The translations under genes were made by a program, and so were the position numbers. The notes beneath the pieces are model-generated. The model saw nothing but the letters and a program-made list of their open reading frames with translations. It was not told the DNA's origin and ran no database searches. Positions 26,432-34,089 of a DNA stretch of 64,000 bases are shown here, piece after piece. Origin of the DNA: Pseudobutyrivibrio ruminis DSM 9787 (lineage in GTDB: Bacteria > Bacillota > Clostridia > Lachnospirales > Lachnospiraceae); assembly GCF_900218035.1 (NCBI RefSeq), contig NZ_OBMR01000003.1, positions 186,001 through 250,000 on the forward strand, written 5' to 3'. Positions within the stretch are counted from its first letter, which is position 1; every line of letters starts with the position of its first letter.

Positions 26432-27103
26432 ATGAAAATATTACTTGCTGAAGACACACTTGATTTAAATAAGGTTATTACATCCATGCTGGAAATGCAG
26501 GGATTTGTAGTAGATAGTGCCATTGATGGAGCACAGGCTTTGGAGCTTGCACTTAGCAATGGCTACGATGGTATCATCCTAGATATCATGATGCCAAAGA
26601 TGGATGGACTTGAAGTATTAAAGGAAATCCGAAGACGAAACATCGTTACACCAGTGCTGATGCTTACAGCAAAGGCAGAGGTGGATGACAGGGTAGAAGG
26701 ACTGGATGCAGGAGCAGATGATTATCTTACCAAGCCTTTTGCCATGAAGGAGCTGATGGCTAGAGTAAAGGCTATGACAAGACGAGGCAGCCAGTACGCA
26801 GCCAAGGAGCTTTCTTTTGGTGATATCACACTTAAATCCGAAAGTCTTGAGCTTATTTGTGCCAACACAGTTCGTCTGTCATTAAAGGAATTCTCATTGA
26901 TGCAGGCTCTTCTTTTAAATCAGGAGCATCCAGTGGATACAAAATATCTAATAGAGCATGTTTGGAATGATGAAACAGATGTTGAGGAAGACACAGTTTG
27001 GCTCTATGTAAATTTCTTACAGGGCAAGCTGGAGTATATTAATTCTGGAGTAACTATTAAAGGCGAAAAGGGCGGTTCTTTCCAGGTGGTAGTGAATGAG
27101 TGA
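26432..27103 (+). CDS. OmpR-type response regulator
   Basis: 223 residues: receiver domain with acidic pocket ED near residue 8, phosphoacceptor Asp in IILDIMMPKMDG, Lys in LTKPF, and a C-terminal winged helix ending GVTIKGEKGGSFQVV. It overlaps the sensor kinase gene by 8 nt and follows the alarmone synthetase gene directly. Confidence 0.94.
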   Translation: MKILLAEDTLDLNKVITSMLEMQGFVVDSAIDGAQALELALSNGYDGIILDIMMPKMDGLEVLKEIRRRNIVTPVLMLTAKAEVDDRVEGLDAGADDYLTKPFAMKELMARVKAMTRRGSQYAAKELSFGDITLKSESLELICANTVRLSLKEFSLMQALLLNQEHPVDTKYLIEHVWNDETDVEEDTVWLYVNFLQGKLEYINSGVTIKGEKGGSFQVVVNE

Positions 27104-28406
27104 AAAATCAATTCGAGCATTAAAGAATAAGTTCATAATAACTGCAATGGTGTCATTCTTTATTGTAATGAGCTTTATTGCAGGTTGTATTTATGTTATC
27201 AACTCTCTGATGACACGTGGACAAATCAAAGATAACATAATGTACATTGTTGAAAATGATGGTATCTTGCCTATGCAGTACGAAAGCATCGAATCAGATG
27301 ATGCTGGAGGCAATAATACAACCATTGATAACAAGAATGATTTGGTTTATCAGCTTGAAAGGCTTTTTGGTGTGGAGAGCGACTATATTTCTGATGAATT
27401 CTATTATTCAACCAGATACTTCGCTGTCACATATACTGAGGATGGAGATGTTGAAAAGGTAATCACATCTCACACTGCAGCAGTGGAAGCGGACCAGGCA
27501 GTTACATATGCCAACACAGTCATGAAGCGCTGGTTCAAGTTCGGAAGCTACGACGACTATTACTACATGGTGGCCCCAAGAGATGTAGGAGGCACAATTG
27601 TGGTAGTTTTGGATTGTAGCACCCAGGTTGCCATAAATCGTCGACTTGTATTACTGGCTTGTATCCTGATCGGATTTGGTATGGTGATTTCAGCATTCGT
27701 TATTAAATCCTGGGCAGGAAAGCTTATTCAGCCTGAGATTAAGAATGCAGAGCTGCAAAAATCATTTATTACAAATGCCAGCCACGAGCTTAAAACACCA
27801 CTTGCGGTCATCAAGGCAAACACAGAAATGCTTGAAATTATGGGCGTTGAAAACGAATGGACTCAGTCTACCATGCGTCAGGTAGATAGACTGACAGGCC
27901 TCATTCAAAACCTTGTTCTAGTTACACGAGCAAGTGAGAAGGATAGTAAAGAGGATAGAGTGGAGACAGATTTCTCTGCCATCGTCACTGACACTGCAAA
28001 GTCATTTGAGGCGGTAGCTATTTCCGATGAAAAGACGATGGAGCTTAGTATAGCATCTGATGTTAAACTTCTTGCACACGAGGGTGACATCCGACAGATT
28101 ACAACATTGCTTATCGATAACGCTATAAAATACTGTGATCCAAAGGGAAAAGTAACTGTTGGACTTGGCAGAGATAAAAAGCATAAGCACATCTACTTAC
28201 GTGTTTCAAACAGCTATGAATCTGGAGCAGGCATTGATTACCACCGATTCTTTGATAGATTTTACAGAGGCGATGAAGCCCATAATATCGACAAGGAAGG
28301 CTATGGTGTTGGTCTGTCTATTGCCCAGGGGCTTATGGAACGCTATCACGGTGACATCAAAGTAAACTGGCGCGATGGCATCATCACGTTTACTTGCATT
28401 TTTTAA
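27096..28406 (+). CDS. Sensor histidine kinase
   Basis: 436 residues: N-terminal membrane helix (about 12-36), extracellular sensor region of about 150 residues, second helix (about 180-205), then HisKA with NASHELKTPL and a HATPase with N-box LIDNAIKYC and G-box GYGVGLSIA. Signal unknown. Translation is coupled to its regulator; transcription ends at the hairpin 46 nt downstream. Confidence 0.93.
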   Translation: MSEKSIRALKNKFIITAMVSFFIVMSFIAGCIYVINSLMTRGQIKDNIMYIVENDGILPMQYESIESDDAGGNNTTIDNKNDLVYQLERLFGVESDYISDEFYYSTRYFAVTYTEDGDVEKVITSHTAAVEADQAVTYANTVMKRWFKFGSYDDYYYMVAPRDVGGTIVVVLDCSTQVAINRRLVLLACILIGFGMVISAFVIKSWAGKLIQPEIKNAELQKSFITNASHELKTPLAVIKANTEMLEIMGVENEWTQSTMRQVDRLTGLIQNLVLVTRASEKDSKEDRVETDFSAIVTDTAKSFEAVAISDEKTMELSIASDVKLLAHEGDIRQITTLLIDNAIKYCDPKGKVTVGLGRDKKHKHIYLRVSNSYESGAGIDYHRFFDRFYRGDEAHNIDKEGYGVGLSIAQGLMERYHGDIKVNWRDGIITFTCIF

Positions 28407-28451
28407 GTATGAATTTGTTGCATTTTTAAATGAATAGAAGAGAGTGACAGG

Positions 28452-28481
28452 GAGCCAGTGCTTTTGCACTGGCTCTTTTTT
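28452..28481 (+). terminator. Intrinsic terminator of the alarmone/two-component operon
   Basis: Perfect 10-bp stem GAGCCAGTGC / GCACTGGCTC, TTTT loop, six T. Confidence 0.92.
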
Positions 28482-28529
28482 GTGGGGCGGGGCTTGTTTT
28501 GGGCTGGATGCCGGGCTGTGCGGGCTGGC

Positions 28530-29060
28530 ACTACTGCCTGAGAGAAGATTTTGAATTTAGGCAGTAGTAGAATTGGCCGTGACTACTGCCTGAGAGAGAT
28601 TTTTGATATTAGGCAGTAGTGGAATTGGCCGTGGCTACTGCCTGAGAGAGGACTTTTGAATTTAGGCAGTAGTGGAATTGGCTGACGCTACTGCCTGGGG
28701 AGAGATTTTGAATTTAGGCAGTAGTGGAATTGGCCGTGGCTACTGCCTGAGAGAAGATTTTTGATTTTGGGCAGTAGTGGAATTGATCGGGGCTACTGCC
28801 TGGGGAGAGATTTTGAATTTAGGCAGTAGGAAAAATGGCCGGGCTTACTATCTGGGAGAAAAATTAGATTTAAGATAGTAAGATAGTAGGCAAAACTTAC
28901 TATCTGAAACGAAAAAGCAAATCTAGATAGTAAGAAAGTGGAGAAATACTACTATCTGGGATGAAAAAGAGATTCTAGAGAGTAAGAAATCAGGAAATGA
29001 CTACTATCTGTGAGTAAAAAGTGATTCCAGGCAGTAATAGGCACATTCTTAAGTGCCTAT
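28530..29060. repeat. Tandem array of ten hairpins, about 52-nt period
   Basis: Gene-free stretch made of consecutive hairpins. Units 1-6 (28530-28829) have stem CTACTGCCT / AGGCAGTAG (unit 5 GGGCAGTAG), a loop of about 18-20 nt (GAGAGAAGATTTTGAATTT type) and a spacer GGAATTGGCCGTGG type. Units 7-8 (28844-28882, 28896-28934) have CTTACTATCT / AGATAGTAAG: both arms changed together. Units 9-10 (28949-29041) are imperfect mixtures. The array closes with ATAGGCAC / GTGCCTAT (29037-29060). It lies directly downstream of the terminator at 28452. Confidence 0.9.
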
Positions 29061-29078
29061 GCGGGAAGAAACTCATTT

Positions 29079-29177
29079 ATGGGGTGCGCCTGGTGGATTT
29101 TGGTATTGTTAATCTTTTTAATCGTTGTAGGTTTAATCTATTTGAAACTGATAGATTATTATAGAAAAGTTAGGTAA
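29079..29177 (+). CDS. 32-residue single-pass membrane peptide
   Basis: ATG 29079 to TAA 29175-29177. The peptide starts MGCAWW, has one long hydrophobic helix of Leu/Ile/Val (about 5-23), and ends with the basic tail YYRKVR. RBS is modest (GGGAAG about 10 nt upstream). Topology resembles small membrane toxins or regulators, but no family is recognised. It lies between the hairpin array and a bidirectional terminator. Confidence 0.45.
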   Translation: MGCAWWILVLLIFLIVVGLIYLKLIDYYRKVR

Positions 29178-29208
29178 GTGTGAGTTTAGTAGAAGTAAGA
29201 TATTGTTC

Positions 29209-29249
29209 AAAAAGCATCTTATTGACGTATGTCAAATAAGATGCTTTTT
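29209..29249. terminator. Bidirectional terminator made of a repeated palindrome
   Basis: Arms 29209-29226 and 29231-29249 pair over 18 bp with one bulged T and a GTAT loop; A run on one side and T run on the other. The core GCATCTTATTTGAC is the same as in the palindrome at 31561-31600. Confidence 0.8.
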
Positions 29250-29270
29250 AGTTCAATAAAGATTTTGTAG

Positions 29271-29486
29271 TTAATCAACTGCACCTGCAATCAGTGAAAT
29301 CACACCTACTGCTATCAGTATTGGCAATGCCAAATACATCAATCCGCCAAATACAAGTGCTAACAAAAACAATGGTAAAAAGACGATATAAAGCATTATT
29401 TTAAAAATGCCCCATGTGGCTCTGAAAGCCAAGCCAATCATCTTGCCAAAAACCATGAAAAATAAAATTCCAAATAATACTGACAT
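29271..29486 (-). CDS. Small integral membrane protein next to PspC
   Basis: 71 residues from ATG 29486, which has GAAGGAGG upstream. Almost wholly hydrophobic: two or three helices, with a short basic segment (FRATWGIFK) between them. Unknown family. It follows the PspC gene by 16 nt and probably shares its promoter, so a role in the same membrane-stress response is likely. Confidence 0.75.
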   Translation of the reverse strand: MSVLFGILFFMVFGKMIGLAFRATWGIFKIMLYIVFLPLFLLALVFGGLMYLALPILIAVGVISLIAGAVD

Positions 29487-29502
29487 AACAATGCCTCCTT
29501 CG

Positions 29503-29700
29503 TTATACAACGTCTACTGGATTATCATCCATTACAAGAGCTGCAACGATGTAGATGATAATTCCGCTTCCACCTGCAAGTGTAACTGCTGCCCAAATCA
29601 ATCTTACAAGTGTTGGATCTACATCAAAGTATTCTGCGATTCCGGCGCAAACACCACAAATCTTTTTATTGTTGCTTTTGTATAATCTTTTTCCGTTCAT
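29503..29700 (-). CDS. PspC-domain membrane protein
   Basis: 65 residues matching a PspC domain: basic start RLYKSNNKKICGVCAGIAEYFDVDPTLVRL (read over two segments) followed by a glycine-rich membrane helix. Such stand-alone PspC proteins sit in the membrane and are tied to envelope stress in Gram-positives. First gene of a two-gene operon. Divergent from the XRE regulator gene, which may control it. Confidence 0.9.
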   Translation of the reverse strand: MNGKRLYKSNNKKICGVCAGIAEYFDVDPTLVRLIWAAVTLAGGSGIIIYIVAALVMDDNPVDVV

Positions 29701-29864
29701 ATTAAGTACCTTCCCTTTCTATAAATAAGTGGTTTGTTTGATTTCTTACTTAGATTTTACATTTGTATTTCCTACTAATATATCACTATTTCAGCAAACG
29801 AATATATGCTATTTTTCTTTTTTGGAAAAATAGATATAATGATTTTATTAGGAGGATGATACCG

Positions 29865-30359
29865 ATGGGAAGAAAATCAATTAGAGAAGACAAAAGTGTA
29901 TATTTCAAGGCGCGTGAGGAGGCTGGACTTACAAGAGCTCAGGCTAGTGAATTGATAGGTTCGATGACAGAAAGTCGTCTTGAAAAAATCGAAACTGGTA
30001 AGGTCGCAATCTATCCGGAAGATGTTGTGGATTTGGCAAACGCATACAAGCGCCAGGATTTATGCAACTATTACTGCACTCATCAGTGTAAAATCGGCCA
30101 GGAAACAGTCCCTGAGGTGAAGATGTCATCCCTGCCTGAGATTGTACTTGGTATGTTGTCCGCGTTGAATTCTCTCAACAATCAGAAAGAGCGTTTCATT
30201 GATATCACTGCCGACGGTATAATCTCTGATGATGAAATTGATGATTTCCTTGCAATTCAAAAGCAACTTGAGCAAATCGATTTGACTGTGGAATCGCTCA
30301 AGCTTTGGGTATCAAAAATGATTTCCGAGGGAAAAATCAATAAAGATAAACTTAATTAG
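29865..30359 (+). CDS. XRE-family helix-turn-helix protein
   Basis: 164 residues from ATG 29865 with AGGAGG 9 nt upstream; a longer in-frame extension to 29763 lacks coding character. N-terminal Cro/CI helix-turn-helix (LTRAQASELIG, then SRLEKIETGK) followed by LCNYYCTHQCKIG, a cysteine-rich link that could hold metal, and a helical C-terminal half likely to dimerise. Target unknown; it is divergent from the pspC pair. Confidence 0.85.
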   Translation: MGRKSIREDKSVYFKAREEAGLTRAQASELIGSMTESRLEKIETGKVAIYPEDVVDLANAYKRQDLCNYYCTHQCKIGQETVPEVKMSSLPEIVLGMLSALNSLNNQKERFIDITADGIISDDEIDDFLAIQKQLEQIDLTVESLKLWVSKMISEGKINKDKLN

Positions 30360-30475
30360 TCAGGTTTTTCTGACCAGGCAAGTTATTTTTGCGTACTTGA
30401 TATAAATTCCGTACCACATATAATGTTCTTATCAGCTGATTAAACGAAAGATGATTAGAATAGTGAGGTACGATT

Positions 30476-30793
30476 ATGGAATATGTATTTACATCAGATA
30501 ACTTTAATTCGGAAGTATTAAACAGTGACAAGCCTGTTCTTATAGACTTTTACGCAAACTGGTGCATGCCATGCAAAATGATGGGGCCAGCAGTGAAAAA
30601 GATTTCAGAAGAATATGATGGAAGAGCAAAAGTTGGCAAGGTCAATGTAGATGAGCAGCCAGAACTAGCTAGTCAATTCAATGTGAGAAGCATTCCATTT
30701 TTTGCAATAGTCAAAGATGGTAAGCTAGTAGACAGCGCCCTTGGCGCAATGCCAAAGGCTGCTCTTGAGGAAAAATTGAATAAGGTCCTCTAA
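30476..30793 (+). CDS. trxA: Thioredoxin
   Basis: 105-residue thioredoxin fold with redox motif WCMPC (C30, C33) instead of the classical WCGPC, cis-proline in RSIPFF and DFYANW start of the active site. The Met in place of Gly should shift its redox potential. It may serve peroxidases or reductases in general; no partner gene is adjacent. A hairpin with a T run follows the stop. Confidence 0.93.
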   Translation: MEYVFTSDNFNSEVLNSDKPVLIDFYANWCMPCKMMGPAVKKISEEYDGRAKVGKVNVDEQPELASQFNVRSIPFFAIVKDGKLVDSALGAMPKAALEEKLNKVL

Positions 30794-30814
30794 TCTAACT
30801 AGAGGTTATTTTTT
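30787..30814. terminator. Terminator shared by trxA and a small minus-strand ORF
   Basis: CCTCTA / TAGAGG with a 7-nt loop overlapping the trxA stop; TTATTTTTT follows on the plus strand. Confidence 0.7.
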
Positions 30815-30886
30815 CAGGATTTCGGCTAATTCGTCGAAATCCTCTTTTGCTTTGCTCCATACAGGACTTCGTCTTAATAAATACAT
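30806..30886 (-). CDS. Possible 26-residue ORF or gene remnant
   Basis: Minus-strand frame from ATG 30886 to TAA at 30806, starting MYLLRR and ending with the charged helix KEDFDELAEILKK. Composition looks like real coding sequence, and the frame stays open upstream without a start or RBS, so it may be the tail of a decayed gene. It shares a terminator with trxA. Confidence 0.3.
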   Translation of the reverse strand: MYLLRRSPVWSKAKEDFDELAEILKK

Positions 30887-30968
30887 CACATAGACATTCG
30901 TTACTGATACTGATTTGTGGTAAAATTTAGTAAGTTAGGCCGAGAATAATGAGATGGGGTTAAATAAA

Positions 30969-31547
30969 ATGACAATCATACTTGAAAACATTAGCAAATC
31001 ATATGATGGTAACAAGGTTCTGGAGAATCTTAATGTGGAAATAGAAGATGGCAGATGCTATGCATTTGTTGGGCCTAAAGGGGCAGGAAAAACTACAGCT
31101 CTCAAAATCTTTATGGGGATGGAGAAGCCAGATGAGGGAAAAGTGTGCAGAATGGGAGATTACAAGTATCCTACTTTACAAAGTGCATATGTTTCCCAGG
31201 ATGGCCAACTGAATCTGAAGAAGGATGCCATCTGGAATGTAAAAAAGGCACACAGATGGGCCAGCAAAGGAAGAGCCATAGAGGAACTGACCCGCTTTAT
31301 AGAGCCAGATAGGCTGAGCATCCCGGTGTCGGAATTATCTGTGCCAGAGCGTAGGTTGGTGGAGCTGGTAAAGGCCTTGTTTACACCAGCGGATTTTATA
31401 GTGCTGGATTCTCCATTTGAGGGAATGGATGCTGACACCAAGCAAAACACCATCGATTATCTGCTAGATATAAAGGGCAGCAGACCTCTTATAATTGCCC
31501 AGGAAGATGCTGAGGGGCTAGATTTTGCTAGAAAGGTTTGCTTGTAG
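30969..31547 (+). CDS. Solitary ABC ATPase with altered signature
   Basis: 192 residues from ATG 30969 (an in-frame ATG at 30954 is possible). Walker A GPKGAGKTT and Walker B FIVLDSPFEGMD are present, but the signature LSGGQ is replaced by LSVPERR and the switch histidine region reads IAQEDAEG without His. No permease gene is next to it. Closest in style to NatA/SsuB-like importer ATPases but shorter. Catalysis may be weak; it could work with a distant membrane partner. Confidence 0.75.
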   Translation: MTIILENISKSYDGNKVLENLNVEIEDGRCYAFVGPKGAGKTTALKIFMGMEKPDEGKVCRMGDYKYPTLQSAYVSQDGQLNLKKDAIWNVKKAHRWASKGRAIEELTRFIEPDRLSIPVSELSVPERRLVELVKALFTPADFIVLDSPFEGMDADTKQNTIDYLLDIKGSRPLIIAQEDAEGLDFARKVCL

Positions 31548-31560
31548 GAAAAAATGAAAT

Positions 31561-31600
31561 AATAGCATCTTATTTGACGTGCGTCAAATAAGATGCTATT
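31561..31600. promoter_or_regulatory. Perfect 19-bp palindrome before the HipA-like operon
   Basis: Arm AATAGCATCTTATTTGACG (31561-31579), 2-nt centre, and its exact complement. Within it TTGACG (31574-31579), 17 nt, TATTTT (31597-31602) could be a promoter for the kinase gene, and the other strand reads TTGACG-17-TATTAT. It may therefore be an operator, a terminator of the ABC gene, or both. Core shared with 29209-29249. Confidence 0.6.
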
Positions 31601-31622
31601 TTATATTTAGGAGGACGACAAT

Positions 31623-32444
31623 ATGGATACAAAGATAATCCTAGATAAACAAGATATGACTCATCTTCAATGGTCTCATACTAGGTCATCTAGTGGCACA
31701 GCAGGAACATTTTTGAAGGCATCAGAGCGAGTGCATGGGAAAAAAGTTTATTATAAGCTTTCCAATTTTGATAGTGAAAAAGGTATTGTTGGGCACGAGT
31801 GTGTAAATGAAATTATTGTAGATAGATTGCTGACGATACTTGGAGTGGAACATTTGCATTATCAGCTTATACATGCAGATGTTGATATTGATGGTCATAT
31901 TTATGAAACATGGCTTTGTGCTTCTGAGGATTTTAAAGAGCCAGGAGAAACAAAGGTTGCACTAGACAACTATTATCAGGTTAATAGTGAAGCAAAAACG
32001 AGCCACTACGATTTTTGTGTTCAGAATGGATGGCAGGACTATATCGATACTATGCTTGCTGTAGATTATTTGATTATGAATCGTGATAGACATGGTGCAA
32101 ACATAGAGGTTCTCAGAAATGCCAGAAAAAAAACGCTTAGAATAGCGCCTTTGTTTGACCATGGGTTGTCTTTCTTATGTTCATGTTTTAGTGAAAAAGA
32201 AATTGCTGAGTTTGATATTGATGTAGATAGAAAATGTCAAAACTTCATTGGCGGCAGGTCGACACTTGAAAATCTTGATTTGATAAAAGATAAGAAAAAG
32301 TTGTTTGCAAACAGTATTGCTTTAGACACAAAGGAAGTGCTTTTTAAAGATTTGAATCGGGTTTTATCCGTTGAGCATATGGAAAAGATTTGGAATATGC
32401 TTTATAAAAGGTGGTGTTATTATGAGAGTATTTGCAATTCATGA
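31623..32444 (+). CDS. HipA-like Ser/Thr kinase
   Basis: 273 residues, shorter than HipA (about 440) and lacking its N-terminal subdomain. Kinase features: glycine-rich RSSSGTAG near 21-28, lysine K45 in VYYKLSN, catalytic NRDRHGANIE with D155 and N160, and metal-binding Asp D179 in LFDHG. All key residues are intact. AGGAGG precedes the ATG. It overlaps the downstream gene by 23 nt, so the pair looks like a toxin-antitoxin-like or regulatory kinase module in which the kinase comes first. Confidence 0.75.
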   Translation: MDTKIILDKQDMTHLQWSHTRSSSGTAGTFLKASERVHGKKVYYKLSNFDSEKGIVGHECVNEIIVDRLLTILGVEHLHYQLIHADVDIDGHIYETWLCASEDFKEPGETKVALDNYYQVNSEAKTSHYDFCVQNGWQDYIDTMLAVDYLIMNRDRHGANIEVLRNARKKTLRIAPLFDHGLSFLCSCFSEKEIAEFDIDVDRKCQNFIGGRSTLENLDLIKDKKKLFANSIALDTKEVLFKDLNRVLSVEHMEKIWNMLYKRWCYYESICNS

Positions 32445-33231
32445 TGATGAAATAGACAAAAACAATCCAATAGGAATGTTGTTGTATTATGAGCGTTCAA
32501 ATCATTTTATAATAGAGCTTTGTGAATGTTTGGATGAATGGAATGCCCCATTGTTATTTGCTTCGTTTGTAAAGAAAGGAATATTTACCATTCCGCATCA
32601 GTACGCAAAACTATGGGTCGAAGAAAGGGTAATTCCATCTGGCAGACAGAATATTGGAATGATTCTTAAGAATGCAAAGCTCACTAAATATGATGAATGT
32701 AAATTGCTGTGGCTCAGTAGAGGAAAATCTTCTCAGGATTCATGCTATTTAAAGGATGTAAAAGAAGAGGAGATACCTGGATGGCTTGTAGCAAGGCAGG
32801 CTGATAATATTTATGAAAGTTTTCCATACATGGATGGAAGAATAATATGCCTTTTGAAAAACGACACATCGATGGAGGTGGATTTAACTAAGTGCATTGA
32901 TGACGTGCCTAAGCTTTATTCGGTTATCAAAAATGAGAGACTGATGTCAGGTCTCACAGTTGATTCTGGCGGATATGGGATAACCTTTAATGGCAATATA
33001 TTTGTAGAAAAGCGTATCCTGGTTGAAAACGGAGTGGTTTTACCGATATATGCAAAGGTTTTCGATTCATTTGCAAAACACTGTGTTATAAATACGACAG
33101 AAGCATGTGATATATTGGAGTGTACAAGGCAGAACCTAGGTTATTTTGTGAAACAAGAATTACTGCATCCAATTAAGACTGATTGGAAAGAGAATGTTTT
33201 CCTAAAAGGAGAAGTAACAAGTAGCACTTGA
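32422..33231 (+). CDS. HipA-associated protein with DUF2442-like domain
   Basis: 269 residues from ATG 32422 (AAAAGGTGGTG upstream), inside the end of the kinase gene. N-terminal part (about 1-140) is a conserved-looking unknown region with RVIPSGRQNIGMILK. Next is a domain resembling DUF2442 (YMDGRIICLLKNDTSMEVDL, then LTVDSGGYGITFNG), and a C-terminal helix-turn-helix-like segment (TTEACDILECTRQNLGYFVK). DNA binding and control of the kinase are inferred from that segment and the gene overlap. Confidence 0.6.
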   Translation: MRVFAIHDDEIDKNNPIGMLLYYERSNHFIIELCECLDEWNAPLLFASFVKKGIFTIPHQYAKLWVEERVIPSGRQNIGMILKNAKLTKYDECKLLWLSRGKSSQDSCYLKDVKEEEIPGWLVARQADNIYESFPYMDGRIICLLKNDTSMEVDLTKCIDDVPKLYSVIKNERLMSGLTVDSGGYGITFNGNIFVEKRILVENGVVLPIYAKVFDSFAKHCVINTTEACDILECTRQNLGYFVKQELLHPIKTDWKENVFLKGEVTSST

Positions 33232-33352
33232 CTATTAAATAAAAGAGGACTATAACAGAGTCGAACACGAGAAACAAACGAAACGCCAATTGAATATCGA
33301 CATTCCGCAAATTTCCCTGCTCAAATATTTGTATTTTAGGAGGAAGAGACAA

Positions 33353-33937
33353 ATGGATACTTACAGAGTACAAAGACGTGACATGGAAAAGAAGGCAAAG
33401 AGGTTGAGAAGAGAGGGCTACGTTACAGGTAACCTGTTCGGTAGGGATATCGAACAATCAATCCCACTCCAGTTCGAGGTTAAAGAGGCTGAGGCACTCA
33501 GAAAGAGCAAGCACACTCAGATGACTCTGGATTTGGAAGGAAAGAAGTACAATGTGTTACTTAAGGAACTACACTATGATGCAGCTAAGCATCAGATTGT
33601 AGAGATGGATTTCCAGGAGCTTGTTAAAGGCGAGGTTATCCATGCAACAGCAGAGGTTGTTCTTGAAAACAAGGAAGCTGTTACAGAAGGTGTTTTAGAG
33701 CAGCTCGTTTCGGAGGTAGCATACAAAGCAAAGGCCGAAGATGTAGTTGAGAAGATTGAAATAGACTGCAGCTCACTGAGACTTGGTGATACAGTTACTG
33801 TTGCAGATCTTGCTATTTCAAAGAACAAGAAAGTTGATGTAACCACAAACGCTGACCAGGTAGTTGTTGAGGTTATTGCAGCAAAGAACCAGGTTGCTGA
33901 TGCTGAGGATGAGGATTCTGAGCAGGCAGCTTCATAG
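33353..33937 (+). CDS. rplY: Ribosomal protein bL25 (CTC/TL5 type)
   Basis: 194 residues from ATG 33353 with AGGAGGAAG upstream. N-terminal 5S rRNA-binding L25 domain with the GNLFGRDIEQSIPLQF segment and a C-terminal TL5 beta domain; the tail is acidic (EDEDSEQ). Long-form bL25 binds 5S rRNA in the 50S central protuberance and is a general stress protein in Bacillus (Ctc). The gene stands alone with its own leader. Confidence 0.9.
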   Translation: MDTYRVQRRDMEKKAKRLRREGYVTGNLFGRDIEQSIPLQFEVKEAEALRKSKHTQMTLDLEGKKYNVLLKELHYDAAKHQIVEMDFQELVKGEVIHATAEVVLENKEAVTEGVLEQLVSEVAYKAKAEDVVEKIEIDCSSLRLGDTVTVADLAISKNKKVDVTTNADQVVVEVIAAKNQVADAEDEDSEQAAS

Positions 33938-34008
33938 TATATAATTCATTTTTTTAAAGGAGAAGTGCTGTTTGACAAAGTACAACACAAAGGAGATTGT
34001 AGGCTAAC

Positions 34009-34079
34009 CGGGAGGTTTGCAGACAATCAGACAAACCTCCCGCTGAAAAGCAACTTTAAGTCACAAGTTTTCAGGAGGT
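34009..34079 (+). promoter_or_regulatory. Structured leader of the GNAT gene with possible anti-RBS
   Basis: Perfect 11-bp hairpin CGGGAGGTTTG / CAAACCTCCCG (34009-34042) without a T run, then CTGAAAA / TTTTCAG (34043-34049 and 34069-34075). The CCTCC of the first hairpin can also pair with the RBS AGGAGG at 34074-34079. A possible -35 TTGACA is at 33972. Confidence 0.5.
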
Positions 34080-34089
34080 TAGATAAACA

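Noticed and set aside
28530-29041. CRISPR array
   Set aside because: Repeats are hairpins with similar loops and similar spacers, no unique spacers, and no cas genes nearby.
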